Assembly: GCF_000967865.1 (NCBI RefSeq)
Contig: NZ_JXRU01000026.1
Location: 49,248 to 113,247 of the forward strand
DNA from: Microbacterium sp. SA39
Lineage (GTDB): Bacteria; Actinomycetota; Actinomycetes; Actinomycetales; Microbacteriaceae
Reading direction: 5' to 3'
Length of the DNA: 64,000 nt
Position numbers and translations under genes: made by a program. The notes beneath the pieces are model-generated. The model saw only the letters and a list, made by a program, of their open reading frames with translations, had not been told where the DNA came from and made no database searches. Below, in pieces: positions 25,768 to 33,756 of the stretch (positions within the stretch are counted from its first letter, which is position 1; each line of letters starts with the position of its first letter).

Positions 25768-25796
25768 GGTGTGGCCTCCTCTTCCGGAGCCACACC
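25768..25796 (+). promoter_or_regulatory. hairpin sequestering the RIO kinase ribosome binding site
   Basis: GGTGTGGC plus TCC (25768-25779, one bulged C at 25776) pairs with GGAGCCACACC (25786-25796). The loop is 6 nt and the stem 11 bp, 8 of them G-C. GGAG at 25786-25789 is the only Shine-Dalgarno for TTG 25797 and is entirely in the stem. No U-tract follows, so a terminator is unlikely. Confidence 0.72.
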
Positions 25797-26624
25797 TTGA
25801 CTGATCCTTTCGACACAGAACTCTTCTTCGCCGACGTCGAACCCGGCGAGAACCAGCGCTGGTCCACGTGGCCGGCCGTCACTCCCTCCGAACGCGGGCC
25901 CGAGCCCTGGCCTTCGTGGGTCGTGACCTCGGCCGGCGCTCTCGACACCGAGCTCGGCATCCTCAAGACCGGCAAGGAGGCCGATGTGTTCCTTTTGGAG
26001 CGCGCCGTGCCCGACGACCCGGTGCAGCGCACGCTGCTGGCGGCGAAGCGTTATCGCTCCGCCGAACACAGCAGCTTCCACCGGTCGGCCGTGTACACCG
26101 AGGGCCGCAGCACCCGGAACACCCGCGACACCCGCGCCCTCGCGAAGAAGTCGAGCCACGGACGGGAGGTCGCGGCCGCGCAGTGGTCGTTCGCCGAGTT
26201 CGAAGCGCTGTGCCGCATGTGGGAGCTGGGTGCACCCGTGCCCTACCCGGTGCAGGTCAACGGCACCGAGCTGCTCATGGAATTCATCGGCGACCCCGAC
26301 GGCACGGCCGCCCCCCGGCTCGCCCAGGTGCGCAGCGACCGGGTCGAACTCGCGGAGTACTTCGCGCAGATCGTCGAGATCATGCGGGTGTTCGCGGCGG
26401 CGGGCTTCGCGCACGGCGACCTGTCGGCGTACAACCTGCTCGTGCACGAGGAGCAGGTGCGGGTCATCGACCTGCCGCAGATCGTCGACATCATCGCGAA
26501 TCCGCAAGGGCTCGACCTGCTGCATCGCGACTGCGTCAACATCTGCGACTGGTTCGCGCGGCGGCGGGTCGAGTGCGACGCCGAGGAGCTGTTCGCCGAC
26601 CTGCTCGCCGCGTCGTACGCGTGA
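25797..26624 (+). CDS. RIO-family atypical protein kinase/ATPase
   Basis: The 275-residue bacterial RIO protein has the RIO P-loop analogue KTGKEADVF (57-65; eukaryotic STGKEAxV), a candidate ATP Lys84 in AAKRY, catalytic HGDLSAYN (206-213; Asp208, Asn213) and metal-binding IDLPQ (224-228; Asp225). The region between the P-loop and Lys84 is longer than in small-molecule kinases. RIO1/RIO2 act in ribosome maturation in archaea and eukaryotes. The bacterial role is poorly defined. The TTG start right after the hairpin suggests low basal translation. It is the only gene after the leader peptide and is convergent with the ureohydrolase gene. Confidence 0.87.
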   Translation: MTDPFDTELFFADVEPGENQRWSTWPAVTPSERGPEPWPSWVVTSAGALDTELGILKTGKEADVFLLERAVPDDPVQRTLLAAKRYRSAEHSSFHRSAVYTEGRSTRNTRDTRALAKKSSHGREVAAAQWSFAEFEALCRMWELGAPVPYPVQVNGTELLMEFIGDPDGTAAPRLAQVRSDRVELAEYFAQIVEIMRVFAAAGFAHGDLSAYNLLVHEEQVRVIDLPQIVDIIANPQGLDLLHRDCVNICDWFARRRVECDAEELFADLLAASYA

Positions 26625-26635
26625 GGGGGTCTCAA

Positions 26636-26710
26636 CTTCTGCGGCCGATCGCAACTTCGGCGGCCGATCCGGGCGATCCTGGCCGCAGAAGATGAAGGTG
26701 GCCGCAGAAG
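26636..26710. repeat. intergenic inverted repeat CTTCTGCGGCC
   Basis: CTTCTGCGGCC (26636-26646) is matched by GGCCGCAGAAG at 26681-26691 and again at 26700-26710. It lies between convergent genes, so one role could be bidirectional termination, but the extra copy suggests a repeat element. Confidence 0.6.
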
Positions 26711-26750
26711 TGGGGGGACGGATGCCGGGGGCGTCGCAGGCTGCCTGTGC

Positions 26751-26807
26751 TCCGGTCGCAGTTGCTGCCGCTCACGCGGCCACGGGACGGCAGAAAGTGC
26801 GACCGGA
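26751..26807. repeat. intergenic repeat family TCCGGTCGCA, copy 1
   Basis: TCCGGTCGCAGTTGCTGCCG (26751-26770) faces a partner ending TGCGACCGGA (26798-26807), giving perfect 10-bp outer arms and inner CTGCCG/CGGCAG pairing. The same element recurs at 33606-33695. Here it separates convergent genes. Confidence 0.7.
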
Positions 26808-26835
26808 ACCGGAGGACGGATGCCGGGGCGGCAGG

Positions 26836-27792
26836 TCAGTCAGCGGCCCCGGCGACCTGAGCGGCCAGCAGCGACACGAGCTCGTACACGACGTGGCTCG
26901 CCGCGATGCCGGTGATCTGCGCGTGGTCGTAGGCCGGCGACACCTCGACCACATCCGCGCCGACGATGTTCCGCGCGCCGAGCGCCCGCAGGATCCGCAG
27001 CAGCTCGCGGCTCGTCAGCCCGCCGGCCTCGGGGGTGCCGGTGCCGGGCGCGTGCGCGGGGTCGAGCACATCGATGTCGATCGAGACGTACAGGGGCTTG
27101 TCGCCGATGCGCTGCAGGATCCGCGCGATCGCGGCCTCGACGCCGTGCTCCTCGATGTACTCGCTCGACACGATCGAGAAGCCGAGGCGCTCGTCGTCGA
27201 CCAGGTCCTGCTTCGAGTACAGCGGTCCGCGGGTGCCGACGTGGCAGCTGGCGGTGAGGTCGATCAGTCCCTCCTCGCTCGCCCGGCGGAACGGGGTGCC
27301 GTGTGTGATCGGGGCGCCGAAGTAGGTGTCCCAGGTGTCGAGGTGCGCGTCGAAGTGCAGCACCGCGACCGGGCCGTGCTTCGCGTTGATCGCGCGCAGC
27401 AGCGGCAGCGCGACGGTGTGATCGCCGCCGATCGTGACGATGCGCTGCACCTGCTCACCGAGAGCGACCGCGGCCTTCTCGACCTCGCCGACCGCCTCGG
27501 TCAGGTCGAACGGATTGACCGGGATGTCGCCGGCATCCACCACCTGCGCGATCGCGAAGGGCGACACGTCCTGCGCCGGGTTGTACGGACGCAGCAGCCG
27601 CGACGACTCCCGCACGTGCGAGGGTCCGAAGCGCGTGCCCGGGCGGTAGCTCACGCCCGAGTCGAACGGGATGCCGACGACGGCGATGTCGGCGCGCGGC
27701 ACGTCTTCGATGCGCGGCAGACGCGCGAACGTCGCGATCCCCGAATACCGCGGATTCACGGAGGCGTCGATGGGGCCGATGTTCTCGGTCAT
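26836..27792 (-). CDS. ureohydrolase (agmatinase / guanidinobutyrase family)
   Basis: The 318-residue arginase-superfamily enzyme has all the Mn2+-binding motifs: GGDHT (near 126), FDAHLD (near 149) and SIDIDVLDP (near 232), plus THGTPFRRA. The N-terminal [11 protein letters not shown] is typical of the SpeB/GbuA branch. These enzymes release urea from agmatine, 4-guanidinobutyrate or related guanidino acids. The adjacent 2-ketoarginine-decarboxylase-like gene favours 4-guanidinobutyrate, but the sequence alone does not decide. It is the last gene of its operon, 2 nt after the decarboxylase stop. Confidence 0.88.
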   Translation of the reverse strand: MTENIGPIDASVNPRYSGIATFARLPRIEDVPRADIAVVGIPFDSGVSYRPGTRFGPSHVRESSRLLRPYNPAQDVSPFAIAQVVDAGDIPVNPFDLTEAVGEVEKAAVALGEQVQRIVTIGGDHTVALPLLRAINAKHGPVAVLHFDAHLDTWDTYFGAPITHGTPFRRASEEGLIDLTASCHVGTRGPLYSKQDLVDDERLGFSIVSSEYIEEHGVEAAIARILQRIGDKPLYVSIDIDVLDPAHAPGTGTPEAGGLTSRELLRILRALGARNIVGADVVEVSPAYDHAQITGIAASHVVYELVSLLAAQVAGAAD

Positions 27793-27794
27793 GG

Positions 27795-29417
27795 TCAGTC
27801 CTGTCTTCCGGTGGGAGCGCCGGTGGGGATGTGCACGAGCTGCACGCCGCCGTCGGCGATGGCTTCACGGATGCTGTGCGCGATGTCCTCAGTCCGATCG
27901 ACACGTCGCCCGGTCGCGCCGAAGGCTGTGGCGAGCGCCGCCCAGTCTGGCTGCACGAGGTCGACGCCGATCGGCGCCATGCCACGGTCGACCTCGTTCT
28001 GCCGGATCTCGGCGTAGCCGCCGTTGTCGACGCAGATGATCGTGACGTCGAGGCGCTGCTCGACGGCGGTCACGAGCTCGTTCACGCAGAACATCAGCGC
28101 GCCGTCGCCGATTACCGTGACGACCGGGTGCTCGGCCTGTGCGACCCGCGCGCCGATCGCCGCGGGCAGTCCGTAGCCGAGCGTCGCGTAGGTGGGCGTG
28201 TAGAGAAGGGAGTGCGGATGCTGCGATCGCAGCACGCTGCCCAGCGCCAGGTAGACGATCTGCGAGGAGTCGCCCGCGACGATCGTGTCGACGGGCAGGG
28301 CCTCGGCGATCATCTCGGCGAGAGCCACGGCATCCGGTGCGGTCGCCCGCGTCTCCGCGTCGATCGCGGCACGCTCGGCGGCGAGCTCGCGAGGAGTCCG
28401 CGGCTCAGCCGGCAGCAGCGCCAGCAGCGCATCGCCGACGGCCGCCGCATCTCCGGTGATCCCGACGGTCGCCGCCAGGTTCTTGTCGAGCTGCGCCGGC
28501 GAGATGTCGATGCGCACGACCGATCCGCGTGCTTCCAGCCGCGGAGCCCACAGCTCGGCCTCACCGAGCTTCGACCCGATCACGAGCAGCACGTCGGCGT
28601 CTTCGGCCATAGCACGAGCGGCCGCGAGCCGGAGGTTCGATCCCAGAGAGAGCGGATGCCGCTCGTCGACGACACCCTTCCCGTTGAGGGTGGTGAGCAC
28701 CGGGGCCCCCAGGCGCTCAGCGATCGCGGTGACCTCGTGTGCGGCATCCGTCGCTCCGCCACCGGCGACGATCACCGGACGGCGGGCCGACGACAGCAGT
28801 CGCGCGGCCTCGGCCACAGAAGAGGGGTCGCCCGCGGCGCGGTCGGGCGCGGGACGCGCGCTCCGATCCGCGAGGGGGACACGCGCGGGGGCTTCGAGAA
28901 CATCGAGGGGGATCTCGATATGCACGGGCCGCGGGCGACCGGTTCGGAAGAGCGTGAAGGCGTCGTGCACGGCCTCGACGGCCTCAGCACCCGAGCGCAC
29001 CCGGCGCGACCACTCGGCGATCGCGCCGACCATGGACGTGGCATCCTTCGTCTCGTGCAGGGTGCCGACGTCGGCGAACTCGGCCCCGAGCGGCACGCCC
29101 GGCGACAGCACGATCAGCGGACGCGACTCGCAGAACGCGGTGCCGATCGCGCTCATCGCGTTCTGCAGCCCCGGCCCGGAGGTCGTGATGACCACGCCGG
29201 GGAGTCCGGTCTGCTGTGCCCAGCCGTCGGCGCCATAACCTGATCCCTGCTCGTGGCGGTTCGTCACCGCGCGGATGCCGAGATCGGCGAGCGGCCGGTA
29301 CAGCTCCAAGTTGTGCGTCCCCGGGATCCCGAAGATCGCGGTCACGCCGTAGGCGCGGATGGTCTCGAGGACCGCGCGGCCGGCGGTGTCGGCGTAGATC
29401 TCCTCAGAATCAGGCAC
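27795..29417 (-). CDS. thiamine-diphosphate decarboxylase, AruI / acetolactate synthase-like
   Basis: The 540-residue ThDP enzyme has the catalytic Glu in [16 protein letters not shown] (near residue 52), a central Rossmann-like domain (residues 190-330) and the ThDP-Mg2+ motif [29 protein letters not shown] (near 440). Acetolactate synthases share the fold, but the genetic partner is a ureohydrolase and no small subunit follows. This points to 5-guanidino-2-oxopentanoate (2-ketoarginine) decarboxylase, AruI. GTG 29417 overlaps the amidohydrolase stop by 8 nt. The longer open frame upstream has no ribosome site. Confidence 0.8.
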   Translation of the reverse strand: MPDSEEIYADTAGRAVLETIRAYGVTAIFGIPGTHNLELYRPLADLGIRAVTNRHEQGSGYGADGWAQQTGLPGVVITTSGPGLQNAMSAIGTAFCESRPLIVLSPGVPLGAEFADVGTLHETKDATSMVGAIAEWSRRVRSGAEAVEAVHDAFTLFRTGRPRPVHIEIPLDVLEAPARVPLADRSARPAPDRAAGDPSSVAEAARLLSSARRPVIVAGGGATDAAHEVTAIAERLGAPVLTTLNGKGVVDERHPLSLGSNLRLAAARAMAEDADVLLVIGSKLGEAELWAPRLEARGSVVRIDISPAQLDKNLAATVGITGDAAAVGDALLALLPAEPRTPRELAAERAAIDAETRATAPDAVALAEMIAEALPVDTIVAGDSSQIVYLALGSVLRSQHPHSLLYTPTYATLGYGLPAAIGARVAQAEHPVVTVIGDGALMFCVNELVTAVEQRLDVTIICVDNGGYAEIRQNEVDRGMAPIGVDLVQPDWAALATAFGATGRRVDRTEDIAHSIREAIADGGVQLVHIPTGAPTGRQD

Positions 29418-31077
29418 GGTACCGGCGCTCCCCGTCGACCCAGGTCTCGCGCACCGTGATGGCCGCGATGTCCTCGCCGGCAACGGCCAGCGGGTCGTCC
29501 GACAGCACCGCGAAGTCGGCGTACTTGCCGACCTCGAGAGAGCCGAGGTCGTCTTCGCGACCGATCGACACGGCGCCCTCGATCGTGTGGGCGCGCAGCG
29601 CGGCGAGTGCGGAGACCCGCAGATCGTCGGGCCCGAGCTTGTGCCCGCGGCGCGTCACGCGGGTGACCGCGGTCTGGATGGCCTCGAGCGGGATGGGCTC
29701 GGCGACGGGAGCATCCGACGAGATCGTGAACGGGACGCCCGCGCGCTCGAACTCACCGAGCGGGTTGAACCGCTCACCCGGGGTGCCGATCGCCTCTTCC
29801 ACGCCCTCGCCCCAGTTGAAATAGTGCTGCGTCTGATTCACGGGACGGATGCCGGAGGCCGCCATCCGCTCGATCTGCTCAGGCGTCGGCAGCCCGCAGT
29901 GCTCGATGCGGTGCCGGGCGTCAGCATCCGGGCGTTCCGCCAGCGCGGCCTCGATCGCCGAGACCACCATCTCGATCGCGGTCGGCGACTGCGCGTGCGT
30001 CGCCGTCTGCAGGCCCGCCGCGTGCGCCTTGCTGATCAGAGCCGTGTACTCGGCGGGCTCGTGGTACAGCTGGCCGGTGCGGCACGGGTCGCCCACGTAG
30101 CCGTCGGGGAAGTACGCGGTCCAGCCCCCGAGCGTGCCGTCGGCGTAGAGCTTGATGCCGGCGAAGCTGAGGTGCGCGTTGCCGAACTGGCCGACGAGAC
30201 CCATCTCGAGCGCCTCGTCGAGCAGATGCGAGAGCAGGTACATCGAGACGCGCAGTTCGAGGCGCCCGGCCTCGGCGAGCCGCAGGTACATGTCGAACTC
30301 GCGGCGCGTGACCTGGGCGTCGCCGATCGAGGTGACCCCGCCGGCGAGGAACCGCTGGGTCGCGGCATCCAGCTGGCGGAGATGCTCCTCTGGCTCGTCG
30401 GCGAGGTGGAAGTTCGGGCCGTGGTGCCCGATCTTGACTCCATGGACTCCGGTGAGGATGTTGCACGCGGCATCCGACAGCTCGCCGGTCAGCTCGCCCT
30501 CCGCGTCGCGGAAGAACTCGCCGCCCTCGGGGTTCGGGGTGTCGCGGTCGACACCGTTCACCGACAGGGTGTGCGAGTTGACGACGCCGCCGTGGCCCGA
30601 GGCGTTCATCAGATACACCTCGCGATCGCTCGCGACCTCGTCGAGTTCGAAGCGGGTCGGATGCCGCTTCTCAGCCAGGTTGCGCTGCTCGTACCCGTAA
30701 CCGCGTACCGGCCGCCCCGCGGGCGTCTCGGCGGCGGCCGCCTGCAGCAGCGCCACGATCTCCGGGATGCTGCCGGCCTTCTCCGGCCCGCAGTCGACCC
30801 ACGTCATCAGCTGCCCGAACATCAGGGGGTGGGCGTGCGCGTCGATGAACCCGGGCACGACGACCGAAGCGCCGAGGTCGACCCGTTCGGGGGCGAGGCC
30901 GGCGCGGTCCGCGGCGGCCTCGCACTGGTCGACGCTGCCGATCGCGAGGATACGCCCGCGATCGGTCAGCATCGCCGTGGCCGTGGTGTTCCCGGCATCC
31001 GCCGTGTGGATCGCCCGCGCGGTGAGCACTCGGGCGGCCTTCTGGGCCGAGCGGTCGAAGGGGGTGAGCTTTCTCAT
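29410..31077 (-). CDS. amidohydrolase, YtcJ-like (amidohydrolase_3)
   Basis: The 555-residue TIM-barrel metal hydrolase has a signature PGFIDAHAHPL near residue 77, HIEHCG-type ligands in DARHRIEHCGLPTPEQI near 390 and SSDAPVAEPIP near 453, before a C-terminal composite beta domain (DDLGSLEVGKYADFAVL). YtcJ relatives hydrolyse N-acyl or amide bonds, and substrates are rarely known. Here it may release an amino or guanidino acid that the downstream decarboxylase and ureohydrolase degrade. Confidence 0.85.
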   Translation of the reverse strand: MRKLTPFDRSAQKAARVLTARAIHTADAGNTTATAMLTDRGRILAIGSVDQCEAAADRAGLAPERVDLGASVVVPGFIDAHAHPLMFGQLMTWVDCGPEKAGSIPEIVALLQAAAAETPAGRPVRGYGYEQRNLAEKRHPTRFELDEVASDREVYLMNASGHGGVVNSHTLSVNGVDRDTPNPEGGEFFRDAEGELTGELSDAACNILTGVHGVKIGHHGPNFHLADEPEEHLRQLDAATQRFLAGGVTSIGDAQVTRREFDMYLRLAEAGRLELRVSMYLLSHLLDEALEMGLVGQFGNAHLSFAGIKLYADGTLGGWTAYFPDGYVGDPCRTGQLYHEPAEYTALISKAHAAGLQTATHAQSPTAIEMVVSAIEAALAERPDADARHRIEHCGLPTPEQIERMAASGIRPVNQTQHYFNWGEGVEEAIGTPGERFNPLGEFERAGVPFTISSDAPVAEPIPLEAIQTAVTRVTRRGHKLGPDDLRVSALAALRAHTIEGAVSIGREDDLGSLEVGKYADFAVLSDDPLAVAGEDIAAITVRETWVDGERRYRA

Positions 31078-31126
31078 GAGGACCTGTTCGCGAGTCGGGG
31101 CGGGCGGCGGAGGGGGCGGAACCCGG

Positions 31127-32464
31127 TCAGGGCAGCCGGTTCGCCGTCGTGTCGGTGCGGGCCGCGAAGGATGCCGTCACGGGGGCCTCATCCGAATGCT
31201 GCGGCGCGAGACGCGTGCAGATACCGGCGATGATCGCCATGCCGATGAACATCGCGATGACCGACCAGATGCTGCCCGTCCACGCGATGAGCTGCGTCGC
31301 GAACCACGGCGAGAACCCTGCCCAGATCGCGGCGCCGACGCCGTACGACAGCGCGATGGAGGTGTACCGCGCCTGCGGGCGGAACATCTGCGCCAGAAGT
31401 GCCGCGATGGGAGCGTACGTGGCGCTCATCGCGATGCGCACCAGCGAGGCGAAGAGGAAGATCAGCGGCTCGACGCGGCCGGGCATGATCAACAGGAAGG
31501 GGACGAAGGTCAGCACCGAGGTGACGAGGCCGATGTACATGACGTTCTTGCGGCCCCACTTGTCGCCGAGCCAGGCGACGGGCAGGGTCACGACGAACTC
31601 GACGAACGATGCGATCGTCATCGCGTCGAGGATGACCTGCTCGCTGACCGAGATCGGCTCGCCGGTGGCGTAGGCCGTGACGAACGTGGTCGCCAGGTAG
31701 TAGCCGCCGGTGGAGATGGGCAGGATGCCGATGCCGAGGAGGATCGGCTTCCAGTTGGTGCGCAGGGCGAAGGCGAGGGGCATCGACTGCTTGCGGCCCT
31801 CGACCTTCGCCTCGAAGACGGGGGTCTCCTCGACGCGGTAGCGGACCCAGAAGCCGACGCCGACCAGCACGATCGACAGCAGGAAGGGGATGCGCCATCC
31901 GCCGTTGATGATGAAGTCCTCGCCGAAGCGGGTCATGATCGCGAAGATGCCCGAGGCCAGCAGCGCGCCGGCCGGGTTGCCGAGCTGCGTGAAGCCCCCG
32001 TAGAAGGTCTTCGACTTCTCGGGCGCGTGCTCGACGCTCATCAGCACCGCACCGCCCCACTCGCCGCCGACTGCGAGACCCTGGATCGCGCGGAGCAGGA
32101 TCAGGAGGATCGGAGCGAGGATGCCGATGTTCTCGTAGGTCGGCAGGCAGCCGACGAGCACGGTGGCCGCGCCCATCAGCAGCAGGGTGATGACGAGAGA
32201 GGTGCGCCGGCCGAGCTTGTCGCCGATGTGACCGAAGATGATGCCGCCGAGTGGGCGGACGAGGAAGGCGACGGCGAACGTGGCGAAGGCCGCGGCGGTC
32301 TCGGCGAGACGGTCACCGGACGGGAAGAACAGCGGGCCGAAGACGAGGGCGGCGGCGGTCGCGTAGACGTAGAAGTCGTACCACTCGATGGTGGTGCCGA
32401 CGAAGGCGGCGATGCCTGCGCGTCGGGCCCTGCTGTGCGTGCCGGTGGCGTGGGGGGAAGTCAT
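31127..32464 (-). CDS. MFS metabolite:H+ symporter (MHS family)
   Basis: The 445-residue 12-TM protein has the MHS signature GTTIEWYDFYVYATAAALVFGPLFFP at TM1, RPLGGIIFGHIGDKLGRR in the loop 2-3 and the YRVEETPVF segment after TM6. Relatives include ShiA, KgtP, ProP and YhjE, importers of organic acids, betaines and similar metabolites. It heads the operon that continues into the amidohydrolase after 49 bp, so it is likely the uptake step. Divergent from the Lrp gene. Confidence 0.9.
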   Translation of the reverse strand: MTSPHATGTHSRARRAGIAAFVGTTIEWYDFYVYATAAALVFGPLFFPSGDRLAETAAAFATFAVAFLVRPLGGIIFGHIGDKLGRRTSLVITLLLMGAATVLVGCLPTYENIGILAPILLILLRAIQGLAVGGEWGGAVLMSVEHAPEKSKTFYGGFTQLGNPAGALLASGIFAIMTRFGEDFIINGGWRIPFLLSIVLVGVGFWVRYRVEETPVFEAKVEGRKQSMPLAFALRTNWKPILLGIGILPISTGGYYLATTFVTAYATGEPISVSEQVILDAMTIASFVEFVVTLPVAWLGDKWGRKNVMYIGLVTSVLTFVPFLLIMPGRVEPLIFLFASLVRIAMSATYAPIAALLAQMFRPQARYTSIALSYGVGAAIWAGFSPWFATQLIAWTGSIWSVIAMFIGMAIIAGICTRLAPQHSDEAPVTASFAARTDTTANRLP

Positions 32465-32542
32465 GAGTGTGCCGCTCCTTTGCGGAAGATGTCGGGTACC
32501 GGAGGATGCTACGACCGCTACGGATGCCAGGCAAGGGCAGAA

Positions 32543-32570
32543 CTCCAGTGGAAGGGTTCATTCACTGGAG
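32543..32570. promoter_or_regulatory. dyad in the Lrp/MHS divergent promoter region
   Basis: CTCCAGTG (32543-32550) and CACTGGAG (32563-32570) form a perfect 8-bp dyad with a 12-bp spacer, flanked by GGCAA and TTGCC that extend the symmetry. A TAGGCT box at 32623-32628 could serve the plus-strand gene. A site for the Lrp-like protein at 32686 is likely. Confidence 0.55.
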
Positions 32571-32685
32571 AGTTGCCTCTATGCGCATGCAAATGTGGTC
32601 TTCCCCGCGTTACGACCGGGCCTAGGCTGAGGATCTGCTCGCAACCGCGAGCGTTCCCGGGAATCTGACGAATCGGGCGGACGGC

Positions 32686-33582
32686 ATGGATTTCGACGCT
32701 GAGCTAATCCGAGCGCTGCAAGAGGACGGGCGCGCCAGCATCCGCTCTCTCTCCGTGCGGGTCGGGGCGTCACGAGCCGCTGTGGCCGCGCGGCTGAAGT
32801 CGATGCTCGACGACCGCACGGTGCGCGTCGTCGCGGCGGTCGACCCGGTCTTCCTCGGGCAGCATGTGCTCGCGCACGTCTCGATCCGTACCGACGGCGC
32901 CGTCGAGGTCGTCGCCGAGCACCTGCGCGACCTCGATGAGACCGTCCTGGTGTCAGCGGTCGGCGGCGCACACGACGTGGTGACCGAGATCCGCGTCGGC
33001 TCGATGGCCGAACTGCACGATCTGCTGGCCCAGATCCGCGCCATCACCGGCGTGCTCGACATCAACACCATCATCTACTCGACCGTGATCAAGGGGTTCT
33101 TCGTCTCGGAGTACCACGGTGGGGTCACGCTCGACGGGACCGACGAGGCGCTGATCGAGCAGTTGCAGACCGACGGCCGCCGCAGCTTCCGCGCGCTCGG
33201 CGAAGAGGTGCGCCTCTCCCCGTCGGCGGTGGCGACCAGGGTGCAGCGGCTCATCGACGCCGGGGTCATCAAGATCAGCGCGGTCGAGGCGCGCGGTCTC
33301 GCCCACCGGCAGCTGTCGATGGGCGTCGGCATGATTCTCGGCGACGACGACGAGGCCGTGATCGACGAGCTGCGCCGCGGGCGAGGTGTCGACTTCGCCG
33401 CGCGCACGCTCGGCCGGTTCGACGCGGTCGCGACGCTCGTCGAGCCGTCTGCGGGAGCGCTGTACGCGAGCCTCGAGCGCCTACGGGCGCTGCCCGGAGT
33501 CACGCGCATCGAGGCGTGGCTGCATCTGGCCGTACTGAAGGAGGACTACGCCCGCACCCTTCGGCCCCTGCGGACGGACTGA
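32686..33582 (+). CDS. Lrp/AsnC-family regulator with two tandem modules
   Basis: The 298-residue protein has two HTH/RAM modules. The first HTH (LIRALQEDGRASIRSLSVRVGASRAAVAARLKSML) is followed by a ligand-binding segment ending near residue 140. The second HTH (LIEQLQTDGRRSFRALGEEVRLSPSAVATRVQRLI) begins near 150 and is again followed by a RAM-like region. Double-length Lrp proteins occur in actinobacteria. It probably senses the amino acid or guanidino compound handled by the divergent operon. Confidence 0.9.
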   Translation: MDFDAELIRALQEDGRASIRSLSVRVGASRAAVAARLKSMLDDRTVRVVAAVDPVFLGQHVLAHVSIRTDGAVEVVAEHLRDLDETVLVSAVGGAHDVVTEIRVGSMAELHDLLAQIRAITGVLDINTIIYSTVIKGFFVSEYHGGVTLDGTDEALIEQLQTDGRRSFRALGEEVRLSPSAVATRVQRLIDAGVIKISAVEARGLAHRQLSMGVGMILGDDDEAVIDELRRGRGVDFAARTLGRFDAVATLVEPSAGALYASLERLRALPGVTRIEAWLHLAVLKEDYARTLRPLRTD

Positions 33583-33605
33583 TCGGGGGCGGCGCCGGCC
33601 GGCGC

Positions 33606-33695
33606 TCCGGTCGCAGTTGCTGCCGGTTGGCGAGATTCCGGTCGCAGTTGCTGCCGCCCCCGCGACGGCGGGACGGCGCAAACTGCGACCGGAAC
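33606..33695. repeat. intergenic repeat family TCCGGTCGCA, copy 2 (tandem)
   Basis: TCCGGTCGCAGTTGCTGCCG occurs twice (33606-33625 and 33637-33656), followed by the inverted partner ending TGCGACCGGA (33684-33693). It follows the Lrp gene and precedes the plus-strand MFS gene. The element is shared with 26751-26807. Confidence 0.7.
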
Positions 33696-33756
33696 GCCGA
33701 ATCACCGCGCGGCGCGCCGTCACCGCCCGTTCACCGGGCAGCGCCAGACTTCGAGC

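Noticed and set aside
25768..25796. Rho-independent terminator after the small ORF
   Set aside because: The stem is followed by TTGACTGATCC and a kinase start codon, not a U-tract, and it contains the only ribosome site of the kinase gene. Translational control fits better.
27795..29417. Acetolactate synthase for branched-chain amino acids
   Set aside because: No ilvN or ilvC follows, and the partner is a ureohydrolase. The catabolic decarboxylase reading is preferred, though not proven.
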